From the NCBI RefSeq assembly GCF_016808095.1, contig NC_068974.1:13516001-13580000 (forward strand): a stretch of 64,000 nucleotides of DNA, in the 5' to 3' direction. A program made the position numbers and the translations under genes. This DNA is from Vigna angularis (lineage: Eukaryota > Streptophyta > Magnoliopsida > Fabales > Fabaceae). Positions 35,714-47,269 of the stretch are shown one piece after another (the stretch's first letter is position 1; every line of letters begins with the position of its first letter). Below the pieces are notes generated by a model. The model worked only from the letters and a program-made list of their open reading frames with translations. It was not told where the DNA came from and searched no databases.

Positions 35714-35945
35714 CTCGTGGTTTAACTAGTTAATTTGTGTGATTATTGATTATCTTTGACTTTAATTTTGAATTTTTGTTTTTATTTTCTGTTTATATTT
35801 TTCAGTTTGTATTTTATTTTATTTTATTTTATTTTTCTGTTTTTATTTTTCTGTTTTCTGTTTTCTGTTTTTATTTCATCTTCTTATCTCTGATCTTATA
35901 TCTTCTTTTATATCTTTTTGTGCTAACAATTGTTTTTAGGGTTTT

Positions 35946-36836
35946 GTGCCTAATGTCTGTAGAATGCAATTTGGTCAAGAATTTAACTATATGGGCACTC
36001 AATTCTACCAAAGTAATCTCAACCACTGGTGGGAACCTCACTCAAGCATGGATCAAAGCCAATTTTGGCAAGTTGCTGGACAATTTGAGAACCAACCACA
36101 ACAACAATGGCAGCAACAACCCTTTCTATCAGGAAGTTTGGATAGGTTGGAGGACACCCTTCAACGATTTTTGAAAAATTCCGACTCTACTCAGAAAAGC
36201 ATTGAAGAATCATGTAAAAGAATGGAGATGCAACTTCGTTACATCAGTTAGAGACTGAATGATGATGTTAATACTGAAGTTAACCTTAAGGAGGAAGGGC
36301 AAGTCATTATCACTGAAAGTGACAAGATTCTTGATGAGGAAAAATTAGAGGGAGATGAGGAAAGGGTAGAGAGAAAAGAGAAAGAAGAGTTGAGTGAGAA
36401 AGATAAAGATGAAGAAAAAGAAAAAGAAGTGGTTGAGAGAGAAGAGAGAAAGAAAAGTTGTGTGAAAATAAAGAAGTTGAGGAGAAAAAGAGAAGGGAAG
36501 AAAAAAATAAAAGAAAAGAAAAAGAGAAAATTTGGGGAGAGAAAGCGTAAGAAAAAGAAGATGAGAGGAAAGAAGAAGGAATCATATGAAAAATCACATC
36601 CTCATCTAAAGAAGAATCATAGGAAGGAAAAGAAATTTAAGTGCTTTATGGATATCTTCAAGAAATTGGAGATTAAAGTTCCTATGATTATTGAGAGACT
36701 GCAACAGGTTCCTGGTTTGATCAAATTTCTGAAGAAGTTCAGTAGAAAGAAGAAAAAGAAGATGGAACATGAGCTTTATTGGGTCAAGCTAGTGACGTTA
36801 AAAGAGCGCTTGCTGGGAGGCAACCCAGTGATTTAA
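35946..36836 (+). pseudogene. Athila gag C-terminus fused to pol C-terminus remnant
   Basis: One frame runs from 35946 to 36836 with a single TAG at 36249-36251. The first part (GTQFYQSNLNHWWEPH, QQQWQQQPF, SLDRLEDTLQRFLKNSDS) matches the Gln-rich end of Athila gag. The middle is an extreme Lys/Glu-rich stretch (~residues 130-225). The end reads CFMDIFKKLEIKVPMIIERL and VPGLIKFLKKF, the usual gag/protease junction block, then WVKLVTLKERLLGGNPVI, which resembles the very end of pol. The protease, reverse transcriptase and integrase between these parts are absent, which fits one internal deletion. Confidence 0.68.
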
Positions 36837-36876
36837 AAACTTTTGATTTTGATTTTGGTTTTGTAACTTTTAATCT

Positions 36877-37443
36877 GTGGACATTATTGTGTGCGCCAAT
36901 ACTTCAAACAACAAAGCACCACTAGGACATCCCTCTTTGATCACTCACCTTTGCAAGATAGCTGGGGTGGACACTTCTGCTCCACCATTTGAGAGGCCAA
37001 GAAAAGCTATTGATGAGGCTTATTACAGACAGTACTGTGGAGGTGAGGATGCAGCTCAGCCAGTTCCACCACGCCGGGCTCGTAGAGAGAGAGGGCCAGC
37101 ATAGAGCCAGACATCTGCTGATACACATGAAGCAGAACCATTCCAGATGAGGGACATGTATATGTCTCTTATAGGTGCTCAGTTGCAGTCCATTCACAGA
37201 GGGCAGGTGGCCACTGTTGAGATGATAGTGGGGATGTATGATACACCTCCAGCCCACAGGTGGACTATGGATGAATTCCATAATGTGTTAGCTTGGCCAG
37301 AGGAACCAATGCATGGAGGAGGAGCTGAAGCAGCTGAAGCTTCAGTTAGAGAGATGGAAGAAGATGAAGCTGATGAGGATGATGCATTTGAAAATGATGA
37401 AGATGAGGAGGAAGAGGAAGATACAAAAGACAGCTCAGATTGA
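36877..37443 (+). pseudogene. Athila third ORF (putative plant transposon protein domain)
   Basis: One frame runs from 36877 to 37443 with a TAG at 37102-37104. It reads LGHPSLITHLCKIAGVDTSA, then EAYYRQYCGGED, a basic stretch PPRRARRERGPA, MSLIGAQLQSIHRGQVATVE, WTMDEFHNVLAWPEEP, and an acidic tail (EDEEEEEDTKDSSD). Legume Athila-like elements carry such a protein after pol; its function is not established. The stop interrupts an otherwise clean frame. Confidence 0.55.
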
Positions 37444-38714
37444 TGAGGAGCTGAGATAGCATTTACTGATGAATGCTATCATATGCTTATGCGTTTGTTG
37501 GTTTAAGTTTTCTGAACTTATTTGTTTTTGTTTTTAGATTAGGTTTGATGTACTCTATTGAACACCTAGTTTGTTATGATGGTTTGCTATTAACTGTGAT
37601 TGTTTGATAAGTAATGCTTGATGATGCTTATTGATTGATTGATGTTGAGAAGATGTGCACATTAAAATGCTTATACAGGTGATTCACAAGCTTTGTGAAC
37701 AAATGCAGGATATTATGATTGTGATTGTGAAATTAAGCAGGATGTGTATGTCAAATGTGAATGAGCTTATATGTGAGGTTTTGAGCTCCAGAGTTTTTGG
37801 TATGATTGAATGCTATTACTTTGAAAGCATGAATGACTTTGCCCAGGTTTTCTATGATTGAATCAAGTGCTTGTTTTGCATCATATGATCAAGGCCATTT
37901 GTTGGAACCCTTTTTATTGGCCAAATTCATAAAGTTAGCCCACTAAAAGAGAACACGTTGTGTTCTATCCTTTGAACCCTTGGCCTTGAACATACACTGA
38001 AACCTTTGATTGAAAATCTTTACCTTGAGTTAAGTAGAAGATCTTGTGTGGTATTATTAAATGTTCAAGTTTGGGGTTGTTTGGAAAACATGAAAAAGGA
38101 AAAGCATTAAGCTAAGAGCTAAAAAGTAAGAATATGCAAAGAAAAAGAAAAGAAAAGAAAAAGAAGCAAAGCTCAATGCAAAGGCAAAAGAAAGTTGGGA
38201 ATGAATAAGAATAATTGTGTTGATATGATTCTCTTAACTCAAGGATTTTGTGATCCAGAAAAACCAATTTTCTTGTTAGCCCAGCCACATTATAAGCCAG
38301 TGAAAAGTCCTTGTGATGATGCATGCTTGTGAATGTTTTTGATTGTGATAAAATGAAAGGCAAAGTTGATTCATGTGACATTGTGATAGTAGAGTGAATG
38401 AGTGATTACCTCTTATACACTTGTGTGTGAGTGAAATACTTTATCTAGTGAGGAAATATTCCATGAGAACATGAACATCCATGCTTAATTGATTGATCAT
38501 TCATGAAAAATAGCATTTGTTGGAATTTAAATGACTTTGTGAACACTAAAGCATGTGCACATCTTGATTGAACTCTTGGTCATAAGTTTGAGTGAAGTTC
38601 TTACTTATCTTGAAAAAGAGGATTTTTGAAAGAGTGAACCATCATATGAATTGGTTGGAGATTGAGTTACATCTTGTTTACTTGAGGACAAGCAAAAATC
38701 TAAGTTTGGGGTTG
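37444..38714 (+). other. Athila 3' internal region and polypurine tract
   Basis: It holds the TTTACTGATGAATGCTATC block (37463), a CCTTTGAACCCTTGGCC block (37970) and, just before the right LTR, TTGAGGACAAGC followed by AAGTTTGGGGTTG (38702-38714). No gene; the ORFs at 37655 and 38112 show no domain. Confidence 0.75.
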
Positions 38715-40797
38715 TGATAACAGTTGAAAAACTGTTATTTTCATGCTTAAAATTGATACTAAAAGCAACCTTTATACTTAGAAACTAGCTTGAAATCATA
38801 CTTTTATTCATATTTTCAGAAATAAGGGAGTTGGACAGGTTTATGCTTGATTTCAGTGTTTTTGTGCAAGTTTTAAGGTGAATTTGGTGAAAGAAGTGAA
38901 GAAGGAGAGAGATGAAATCAGAAAAGACATCAAAAAGTGAAAAAGGAGAAGCCGAAGTCACCGCTCAGCGGCAGTTTACCGCTGAGCGGCACTCAGGAGC
39001 TTACGGGAGATCCGCTGAGGGGCAAAATGGCCGCTGAGGGGAAGAAACGACTCACGCACTCACCGTTGAGCGGTACTTTACCGCTGAGCGGCACTTTTAT
39101 GGGCTTGGACCTAATTTTCTGTAATTTACGAATAATATATAAGCTTTAGGTTTCCTAGGGTTAGGTATCTTTGGCAGAAACGAAGCAAACACTCTCTCTT
39201 CCACCCCTTTGAAGGAGGATCTTGGATGCTCAGGCTACCTCTTCACCTTTCTAGGGTTTTATCTTCCATTCTTTCATTGTTATTCATCTAGGTTCACCAT
39301 GAACATGGTGAACTAAACCTTGTATGTTTGTTGGGGAATCAATGTAATCTTTTGAAGCTCTCATATATGGAATTTGTTTTTACATCTTTTAATTAAGACT
39401 TATGCTTTCTTTCATCATTAGTTAGGGTTTTTCCTCTTTTCTTAATGCTTGCGTTGTTTAACTCATTCGATGCATGATTATTGGTTTTGTCGATACGGGC
39501 ACGTACGGGGAAGTCTAGATCCGGGGAATTTCTCCCAATAGTATATTGGTTGTCGTTAAGCTCCTGCACTTATGAACTGATCATTAGGAATGCTAGGAAT
39601 TGTATGAACTCGTGATTAGGGAGAAGCCTTCTTGAAAGGTACTTTAGAGAGTGGCATTAACAATGATGATTTGAATGTTGAATTCCTAAAATATATGAGA
39701 GTGGATAAGATGAAATTGACCCCCAACAACATATCCATACATATATTTCATTGAAAGTGTTTATCTTGTGCTTTTGCCATTGATCAAAACTTCATGCATA
39801 CATATTTAATTTTCGTCTTTTGCATATAAAAATCCAAATATTTCGTTTTTAAGTCTTCGCTAATCAAGAAACCACACAACTAAACTAGGCCGTGAGTCCT
39901 TTGGGAAGAACGATACTTGGTCTTACCAATTTTATTACTTGAACGATTCGGTCATACTTGCCGATTGAAAAACAAGTTTGTGACATCATATTTTGGTGTT
40001 CATAAATTTGTCCATCATGCACATGGACGTTCAACACCTTCACTTCTAATCATCATTGGGCTCTCTTCTCCCATGCAAGACCGTCAGCTGCTTGGACGCT
40101 AGATTTCTGGACGCTGTTCTGCTTCTTCTTTTTGCCACTTCTGCTCTCTATGTCAACACTTCTTGTTGGCTCGTGCTTGGAAGTGTGGCCCGTGTTGTTG
40201 GAAAATGCTGGATGCCATCCCGGTACTAACGTGGCTGCCCCTTGCTGGAAAAATGAAGATGTGGGCCGTGTTGGATGCGTTCTCTTTTTGCACCCATGTG
40301 ACGCTGCTGCTGTGGACCGTGAACATGGATGTGTGCTGCACCGAGAGGAAGCTCTTGGACACGTGGTTCCAAGTGTGGGCCGTGACCCCTCTTCCTTCTA
40401 ATAAATTAAGCACACACCTCCCCAATTATTTCTTGTTGCACCACCTTTTCTCTGAAGCACATCCAAGCCGAAAAGTAAGATGAGCCTCCACGTGTGCATC
40501 CCATTTGAATAAAGTGTTGGATGGATGCTGCCCTTCTTGAAGCACCCCTCGACGTCTCTACTTGCAGCCAATAAAGAAACCAAAAACCTTTTCGTCCTAA
40601 ATATTATTTCCAAAATTTACCTGTAATTAATAAATCAAATAATTATCCCCAGATAATTCAAATTAATTAAAATAAGAATTTCTGGTCAAATTAAGCACAA
40701 TTAGTGAAAGTGGGAAAATACTGGACATTCTAGCTCAATTCCCTGAATAAATCTAGCACAATAAGCTAAGTGAAATGAAGAAAATATTGACTCATCA

Positions 40798-41663
40798 CCC
40801 TGACGTGAAATTGAAGCAAAGAGCAAGTAGGAAATTTCCTGAAGACAAGAACATAAAGCAGAAAAGCGTGTACATCGCTTGGGAGAACAGTGACTCAGAC
40901 TCTTCAAGTGATGAAGATTGTGATCGCGAAGAAGAATCAAATATATGCTTCATGGTTGGCTCGGGACTAAATGATTGTGATAGTGATGGAGAGTTCAAGA
41001 ATGAGCCAATTGAGGTCAAATACGACATACTGCTTGACGCATTTCAAGAGATCCATGCTAAAGCCATGCGATTGCAATATAAGGTCAATCAATTAAACTC
41101 TGAAAGAAAAGACTATAAGTATAGGATTAATAATCTGATTGATGATAATGAAAAACTTCAAAAGGAATTAGATGCTACTTTAGAATATGCTAAAACTGTG
41201 ATTACTGAGACTATAACAGTAGAAAAGAACTGTGAAAAATGCCCTGCACATTTAGAGCAAATTGATTACTTAACTAGCAAGCTAGCTAAGTTTACACAGG
41301 GTAGAGATAATCTGAATGTTGTTTTAAGGTCCTCGGGTAGAGCAGTATATAGACAAGGTATTGTTACAAAGCTCAATCTAATAGGACAAATTCAAAGAAA
41401 TTTGTTGATTTAAGCAAACCTGTCACACATGCATGTTACTATTGTAATAACCTTAGACATAATGTTAGAAACTGCTTATATAGAAAGGTTGAAGTTCCTA
41501 AAGGTTTATATAGATGGATTCCTAAGGAACATCTGTCTTCAACTGACAAGCAAGGAACCAAATTCAAATGGGTACCAGCATCGAAACATTTTAATTGTTT
41601 TGCAGGATAGCAGAGGCTACTATAATAGTGCACAAATCAAGGATGAACTAACTGGATGATATC
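40798..41663 (+). pseudogene. SIRE-like copia gag C-terminal part with zinc knuckle
   Basis: The frame runs from the LTR junction at 40797 to 41413. It reads KQKSVYIAWENSDSDSSSDE, ICFMVGSGLNDCDSD, then a coiled-coil-like stretch AFQEIHAKAMRLQYKVNQLN and LIDDNEKLQKELDATLEYAK. After a +2 shift, the frame at 41425-41600 gives a CCHC knuckle, CYYCNNLRHNVRNC (C2-C4-H4-C), then GLYRWIPKEH and KFKWVP. This order is typical of SIRE/Maximus-clade gag. The 5' end was lost where the gypsy LTR abuts, and pol is deleted after ~41663. Known role: RNA packaging. Confidence 0.75.
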
Positions 41664-41992
41664 AAAGTTCTTGAGTATCTACAAGTGGTAACAATTATTA
41701 TCTCACTCAATCATGCATGATATTTTTTTGAATGAATACTTATTGAATGTATAATTGATGTTTGTTTGATTGAGATTGTTTTCTGTGAAAATCATTTTTT
41801 ACGACTTTTAATCGATTGGATTAAGTACATAGTCGATTACATGTTACTGTATGTGTGTTTCTGTTTTGTGAAAACCTTCTGTCATACAGAAGTTAACTTT
41901 ACAATTAATGAAATCGACTAGATATCTCTGTCATAGGCTTTCTTTGTTTGAAAATTTGAATGAGCCTAATTGAGCATATCCTAGTTCGCGCC

Positions 41993-42002
41993 TTTATATA
42001 TG
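41993..42002 (+). promoter_or_regulatory. TATA box in front of the plant-transposon-domain ORF
   Basis: TTTATATATG lies 90 bases above the ATG at 42092, with a TTCACACAAGCTACACAAAA leader between. It suggests that this ORF has its own promoter inside the retroelement. Confidence 0.45.
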
Positions 42003-42091
42003 TATGCTTGTCTTGAGTCTGTTTCACACAAGCTACACAAAACCCTTGTTTCTGTTAAAGAGTCTCTACATTCTATACAAAGTTTTGCAAG

Positions 42092-42834
42092 ATGGCTGCT
42101 TCATCTTCACGACCAGGGAAGCGCTGTGCATCTTCTAGAAGAAAAGCTGACCCTTTTGGGTGGTTCAGTGATGATGATCAACGCACTGATTTCATTTGCC
42201 AATCGGGGTACCAAGAAGTGATCAGACACAAGTGTTTAAGTATTTCGTTTTTCCGCAGTGAAGGCTTCTTATTTCAAGAATGATTGGAGAAAGTTGCCTT
42301 GACAAAATTTGTTGAACTTCAAGAATGTGTACCTGCTTTATGCATTGCAAACTAGTACTGAAAAATATTGGTCTTTGGTCATAAGTGATTATATGTTAAA
42401 GTTTGCAAAACAAAAGGAGTATCATATACCATATGGAGTGTTCATAAGTAAAATTTTGAGAATACAGAATGTGGATATCACACATGAAAGAACAATTTGC
42501 TGCAATAAGAAAAATGTTTTAGAAGAGTTGTTCTTAGGAAGGGTGGATATTCAAGGATGAGTACATTCCTGGTACTGATGAAATGAATCCTGTAAATAAT
42601 AATTCATCAAGATATGAATTTTGGCCTCAAACAAGATTTGAAGAATTTGTGGATAAAAGATTCAAAAGACTTGACGAGAAAATGATGATGCTTCAAAGAT
42701 CATTCACTGAGCTGCATCGGAAGATGGACTATGCACTGAGAATAAATGCTTTTGGAGATACTTCTATTGATGATTTTGAAAGTGGAAGGAATAGTGCTGA
42801 AGAAAAGATTGTAGAGTCATCTGAAATAAAATAG
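42092..42834 (+). pseudogene. Plant-transposon/PMD-like ORF of the SIRE remnant
   Basis: The ATG at 42092 opens MAASSSRPGKRCASSRRKAD, PFGWFSDDDQRTDF, ISFFRSEGFLFQE, then a TGA where related copies have Trp, and the same frame goes on LEKVALTKFVELQEC. Later frames read YHIPYGVFISKILRIQNVDI (42418) and RFEEFVDKRFKRLDEKMMML, FTELHRKMDYALRINAFGD with an acidic end (42583-42834). This is the putative plant transposon protein domain seen in legume elements between pol and the 3' LTR. It has stops and frame shifts, so it is broken. Function unknown. Confidence 0.55.
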
Positions 42835-43568
42835 GGGTCTTGTGTTTACAGTATAGTGTCGTACATTTTGATTGTCTTGTGTTTAGGTTGTGTGTTTCTA
42901 GATACTTGCTTAATGTTTTTCGTGTTAGTTTGAAGTTGGCTTCTTATGCCATATTGTGTTTTGGTTATCTGATTGTAATTACAGATCAATATTAATGAAA
43001 TCAAATATTTTGTTTATCATAAATCAGTACTATAAACGTGACTTAATCTGATTAAAGTCAATTATGTTATGTATGAAGTTGATTGCTTTACTGTTTATCA
43101 TTGCATTCATACATTTACACACACACATTATACCTGTAATAATTCTTGCATTACAATAATTCTAAAATGCTTGATCTAGAAAATATCTTGAAAGGTTTTG
43201 CAGGAACATTGCTTCTAGATGAACAACTGGAGATTAACTCAAATGGAAAGCAATGAAGTCGATTGCAACTGGGGATCAATCGATTACTGTTTAACAGGGG
43301 TTATAAATTTCATGATTTGGAATTCTGCTATTCTGTTTATTGATCACATATTATTAATTGTTTCTTATTCAATATATCTTTGTTCTTTGATTGATTGAAA
43401 TGCTTAAGAGGTTATATTGAGATTGTTGATTGATATTGTATCTATGCTTCATTGATGTGTTTGCACAATTTCTGATATGATACAATATTGTCACATGCTT
43501 ATACATGATCTGAAATGTTCTGTGAAAACTGCATTGTGCATTTGGGTTTTGATTATAAAGCATGCATA

Positions 43569-45329
43569 CACTAGTGTAGTTAGGAGAAACGACAGCGGTT
43601 ATTTTTGCTCATAGGCAACGGTTCTTGAACCGAGACATATCCAGGCGCGGTAAAAAGTGGTAGATTTTTTTCCTTGGTTCAGAACCGAGGCATAAAATAG
43701 TAGAATTTTGCTCGGTTCAAATTTAGCCGAAGCAGTAGAATTTTTTTATTTTTTTAATTTTGTTTTTGGCAAGACTTTATGCCTCGGTCCCTTTAAACCG
43801 AAGCAGTGCGTCTTTACGCAGTTTAAAACGTTTCCATAGTCCCGCAAGATGCTTCGTCTTAACTTGAACACCATATCCAGAAAATCTTCCATAAATCTTT
43901 TCACACTCCGGGTATGGCTTCACATAAAGATTATAGAACCTAAGCCTAGAAGGCATAACCAAATCCTTCAACCCAAACTCAAACCCAATGGCACCCTTCC
44001 TCCTCAAACACTCCACCACACTATACTTGGCCACAATCTGCTTCTCAAAACTCACACCCAAGTATTTAGGCACCTTAGCCAAACACTCCACACTACATTT
44101 CATCCTCTCCACCAGAAACTCAACCTTCCTTGCAACATCCCCAACCCCGTAACAAATCACCCTAGGCTCCTTCCAAATAACCTTTAGAGTATCCATTCGA
44201 GTCAAACCATACCCACACAAACAATCCACTCTTAATTTCACCTCAAAACACACTCTCATCAGACCCGAACCTATAACCCTCTCTGATACTTTCTCTGCAT
44301 TTCAAACTCTCTATCAGTCTCAAACACCATGTAAGCTCTCCAATTTCCATCCCCAGAATCCTCAGGTCCAGCGAGATCTCTCTCCTCATCTCACGATTGG
44401 AAAACCCTAGCTCCTTGATTTCCCGAAACAATGGCAGCAGCCTCTGCTCAACACCGAACGGACAACGAGATCAATCTCATCCCGGGGAATTCCGAACCCC
44501 GTGAGAAAAATCTATCACACTCGTTGAGCTTGGGTGAGAGTTGGAGCTGGTCGAGATGTAACTTTGTGGAAGAGAGGAAGAGGTTGAGGAGGGTGGAAGG
44601 GTAGAGTATGGGGAAACACGTTTAGAGATGGGGGAGACAGGATTGGAGGGTGTGGTGGAAGGAATGATGGAGAAGGGAGGGATTGGTAGTGAGGAGGGAA
44701 ACAAGGTGGTTTTGGGGGATGTAGATAGAAAAAAGGGTGGTGAGGGAATGATGAAGTTAAGGGAGAGGGGAGTGGAGAAGGGAAGGGTTGCAGGAGAGGA
44801 AGGAGGGGATAAGGGAAGAGGGGAAATCGTACTTCTAGAATAGGTTCGCCACCGCAATGAAGGCACCAACTAAACCAGAAGCGAGAGTTTTCTGCGCGAG
44901 AGAGGAAGAACAATTGTTTCTCGAGGAAGAAGGAAATGAAACACTGTAGGTTATCTCTTTTTCTTGACGAGAGTTAAGCAATACTACCTCGGTTCTACTC
45001 TCCACCGAGGCATATAGTCCTCAGAAAAAAATAAAAAAAATGAAATGGTTATACTCCTCAGTTCCCGCCTAAACCGAGGCATAAACATGGTTTTGCACCG
45101 GTTCTAAACAAATCGAAATCATAGGCTCTGCGCAGACTTCAAAAGATGGGATTTTAGGCATCAGATTTACTATCAATCGAGGTAATATGCCTTATATGCT
45201 TCGGGTCCCCTTGAACCGAGGCGTATAAGTTCGCCTAAACTACAAAAATGTCATCGCGTTTTGATAGGCTTCGGTTTCTCCTAAATCGAAGCCTATAGGA
45301 CGAGTTAAAAAACAGTTTTTTTACTAGTG
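43569..45329 (-). mobile_element. Non-autonomous CACTA element carrying an mTERF gene copy (Pack-CACTA)
   Basis: The ends are CACTAGTGTAG... and ...TTTACTAGTG, with a perfect 3-base target duplication ATA (43566-43568 and 45330-45332). Subterminal repeats of the type AACCGAGGCATA occur near both ends (43630-43810 and 44985-45290). Length is 1761 bp. No transposase is encoded; most of the interior is the captured gene on the minus strand. Confidence 0.88.
43777..44913 (-). pseudogene. Captured mTERF-family gene fragment
   Basis: On the minus strand, 44913-44477 encodes a Ser/Pro-rich leader like an organelle transit peptide. 44431-44243 reads MFREIKELGFSNREMRREIS, and 44259-43777 reads RVICYGVGDVARKVEFLVER, AKVPKYLGVSFEKQIVAKYS, CLRRKGAIGFEFGLKDLVMP and SRLRFYNLYVKPYPECEKIY. 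These are the ~30-residue mTERF repeats with their P--L--SLE-----R--V pattern and the typical end. mTERF proteins bind nucleic acid in chloroplasts or mitochondria and act in transcription or splicing. Frame changes between segments and the CACTA setting make this a captured, non-functional copy. Confidence 0.75.
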
Positions 45330-45840
45330 ATAATGGCATGGGGAGCATTGGATAGGATCTTACATAATTTCACATGCCTACACTTAAGTGGGAGATTATA
45401 TCTTTATCATGTGATTATCTGTGACAGGGCGAGCATCATTGTTTGATTAATATGATTTACTGATCCATCTCTGAACAACTGTTTGTCATCATATCATTAT
45501 CATAAGGCATACCTTTTTTGCTAATGCACAAAAGGGGAGAATGCTGGGAGAATGCTATGATATTCATTTTGAGCTTTGATATTCATTTTGAGCTCTGATA
45601 TACATTTTGTTTGAGCACTGATATACATTTTGTTTTCTCTGATATACTCTGTTATGTTCCGATATGAATTGATATGTTTTTTGCTCTAAATAAAAAATGA
45701 GAATATTTCAATGTTTGCTCTGATACATTTTGATCATTTGTTGATCAATTGCTCTGATACATTTTGATATGATATGATTTGATTTGTACAACGTGGTTGT
45801 TTATTAATCATGGTTGTGCATCATAAAAAAATGGGGTGAT

Positions 45841-46930
45841 TGTTGAGATTATTGATAAGGGGAGCACTGGTTTAGCCAAACCTTACAATCTCAAAGAACT
45901 TCTGGTTTTTTATGATGACAACATAATTAATAACAAATTGTGTTTTTTATGTGTTAATTGTTCATAACTTTCATGTTTATGATTATTTTAGACCATGTTT
46001 GTGTTGATTCTGTCATTGCTGCAATTCACTGTATTTTACATGAGATCTTATCTATGAATGCATGACATGTGTTTTAGAAAAGGAAAACCACATACACTTT
46101 AGTTAAACTTAACATGTGTAGCAAAACAACAGTTTTAAGTCAACTTCATTATGAAGTAAGTCGATTAAAACTGGTGGCTTTGCACAAACTTTTTCAAAGT
46201 GTGCTGTGAGTATTTTTGGAAAGAAAGTTTTTCAAAACAGCATTGAAGTGTTACAAAGTTGACTGTATGTGCAAGCTACTCGACTTAGTTAGTTATGTTT
46301 TGAAATTCTGTTAATGCTTGTGATGTCTAACGACTATATTTTATATCTTTGACTAAGCATTGATGGTGAGTCAATTGTATTAAATGCGAAATCAATTAAG
46401 TTGGTTTGACTGCTATTAACTATCTGAGTATAATCGACTCTATTAGTAGCATAATCAACTTAGGAGCGTCAGTTTTGTAAAAGACTATATACAGATGGGA
46501 ATTTGATTTCTGCAAAGACCTTTGTGAATCTAACGTTTTGATTGAATTGTTTCAGATTATTGATCTCTGGTAGAATGTGCTAAAGCTACAAGAATCCATC
46601 AAGAAAGACTGAGGTGTTCATTCTTTGGTGATTGCTTGACGAGCAAGAAGATGTGCGCATTGACTGATTGATCAGCCTGCACTTGAGGTGTCTGATACGT
46701 GATCAACTTCTTCTCTCAATCTAGTGAAGATTGTGGTTGCCCTGTTGTCACTACAGGAAGAGAAGGTGCGGCGTTCTGCACTTTGAGGATTGTTCAAAGT
46801 GATTAAAGACTACAAGAGATGGGATATCTTGATGTTGTTCTTTATTTGTATATGCCTATATTTTGATTAGAGGGTTAGAGAGGTGTTTTAAGTCATTTAT
46901 GTCTTTTGAATGTTATTTGATACTCATTTA
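45841..46930 (+). mobile_element. SIRE-like copia 3' LTR
   Basis: TGTTGAGATTATTGATAAGG opens directly after the purine tract. A TATA-like ACTATATACAG lies at 46482, followed by a leader-like stretch. The right end is not certain because no second LTR is in the window; 46930 is an estimate. Confidence 0.65.
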
Positions 46931-47269
46931 CTTTTTTTTTCATTTGGTTTGACCGATTCATTTTCGTTTATCTTTAGGCTTTTTGCGTACGTGGTCAACG
47001 AAGTGCATCTTCTCTAGCGACACCATTTTGAGGTTGGTTTTTTTTTCCATCAATTTCTCTTACGTATGATATATGTGTCCGTGTTTGATGTTGTGTTTGT
47101 GGATTCCAGACGTATGATATATGTATTACGATATATATTTGTGTTTGTGTAAGTATGATAGTTTTTTTTCCTTCAACGTATGATATGTATTTTTTGTTGG
47201 TTCTAGATGTAAGTTAGTTTCATTTTTTGACGTGAGTTCTTTACTTTTGTTGTTTTAATATTACTCAAA

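Larger units (their letters stand above)
34404..40017 (+). mobile_element. Non-autonomous Athila-type LTR retrotransposon, 5.6 kb, nested and young
   Basis: The LTRs are 34404-35689 and 38715-40017. Both start TGATAACAGTTGAAAAACTG and end AAATTTGTCCATCA. They are nearly identical by eye; the right one has an extra CCGCTGAGCGG unit near 39080. The flanks are TGCAT (34399-34403) and TGCAC (40018-40022), 4 of 5 matching. A primer-binding site follows the left LTR and an AAGTTTGGGGTTG purine tract precedes the right one. Only ~3 kb lies between, with two ORFs and no pol, so it would need helper proteins. High LTR identity and an intact site suggest recent insertion into the older LTR. Confidence 0.92.
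32932..40797 (-). mobile_element. Gypsy 5' LTR split by a nested Athila element
   Basis: The LTR starts TGATGCGGGCTGTCGCGG at 32932 and ends ATTGACTCATCA at 40797. It is interrupted from 34404 to 40017; without the insert it is ~2.2 kb. Its ends match the LTR at 2996-5641. 33240-34400 and 40023-40790 hold GCTGGACG and CGTGTGTGC-like phrases but no gene. The ORFs at 34147-34416 and 40132-40483 overlap on both strands and show no domain. Confidence 0.78.
42835..45840 (+). other. SIRE-like 3' internal region, split by a CACTA element
   Basis: 42835-43568 and 45330-45840 are T-rich and non-coding. They contain GTCGATTGCAACTGG and CAATCGATTACTG (43259-43290), TGCACAAAAGGGGAGAATGC (45525), about nine diverged copies of CTGATATACATTTTG (45565-45775), and a purine tract AAAAAAATGGGGTGAT ending at 45840 just before the LTR. 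Confidence 0.65.

Noticed and set aside
40132..40483. ORFs on both strands right of the nested Athila element
   Set aside because: This is the continuation of the split LTR; no conserved domain and frames overlap.
43569..43576. CACTAGTG as a self-palindromic motif of its own
   Set aside because: It is the end of a CACTA element with matching partner and target duplication.
44477..44913. A Pro/Ser-rich cell-wall type protein
   Set aside because: Better explained as the transit-peptide region of the captured mTERF gene.
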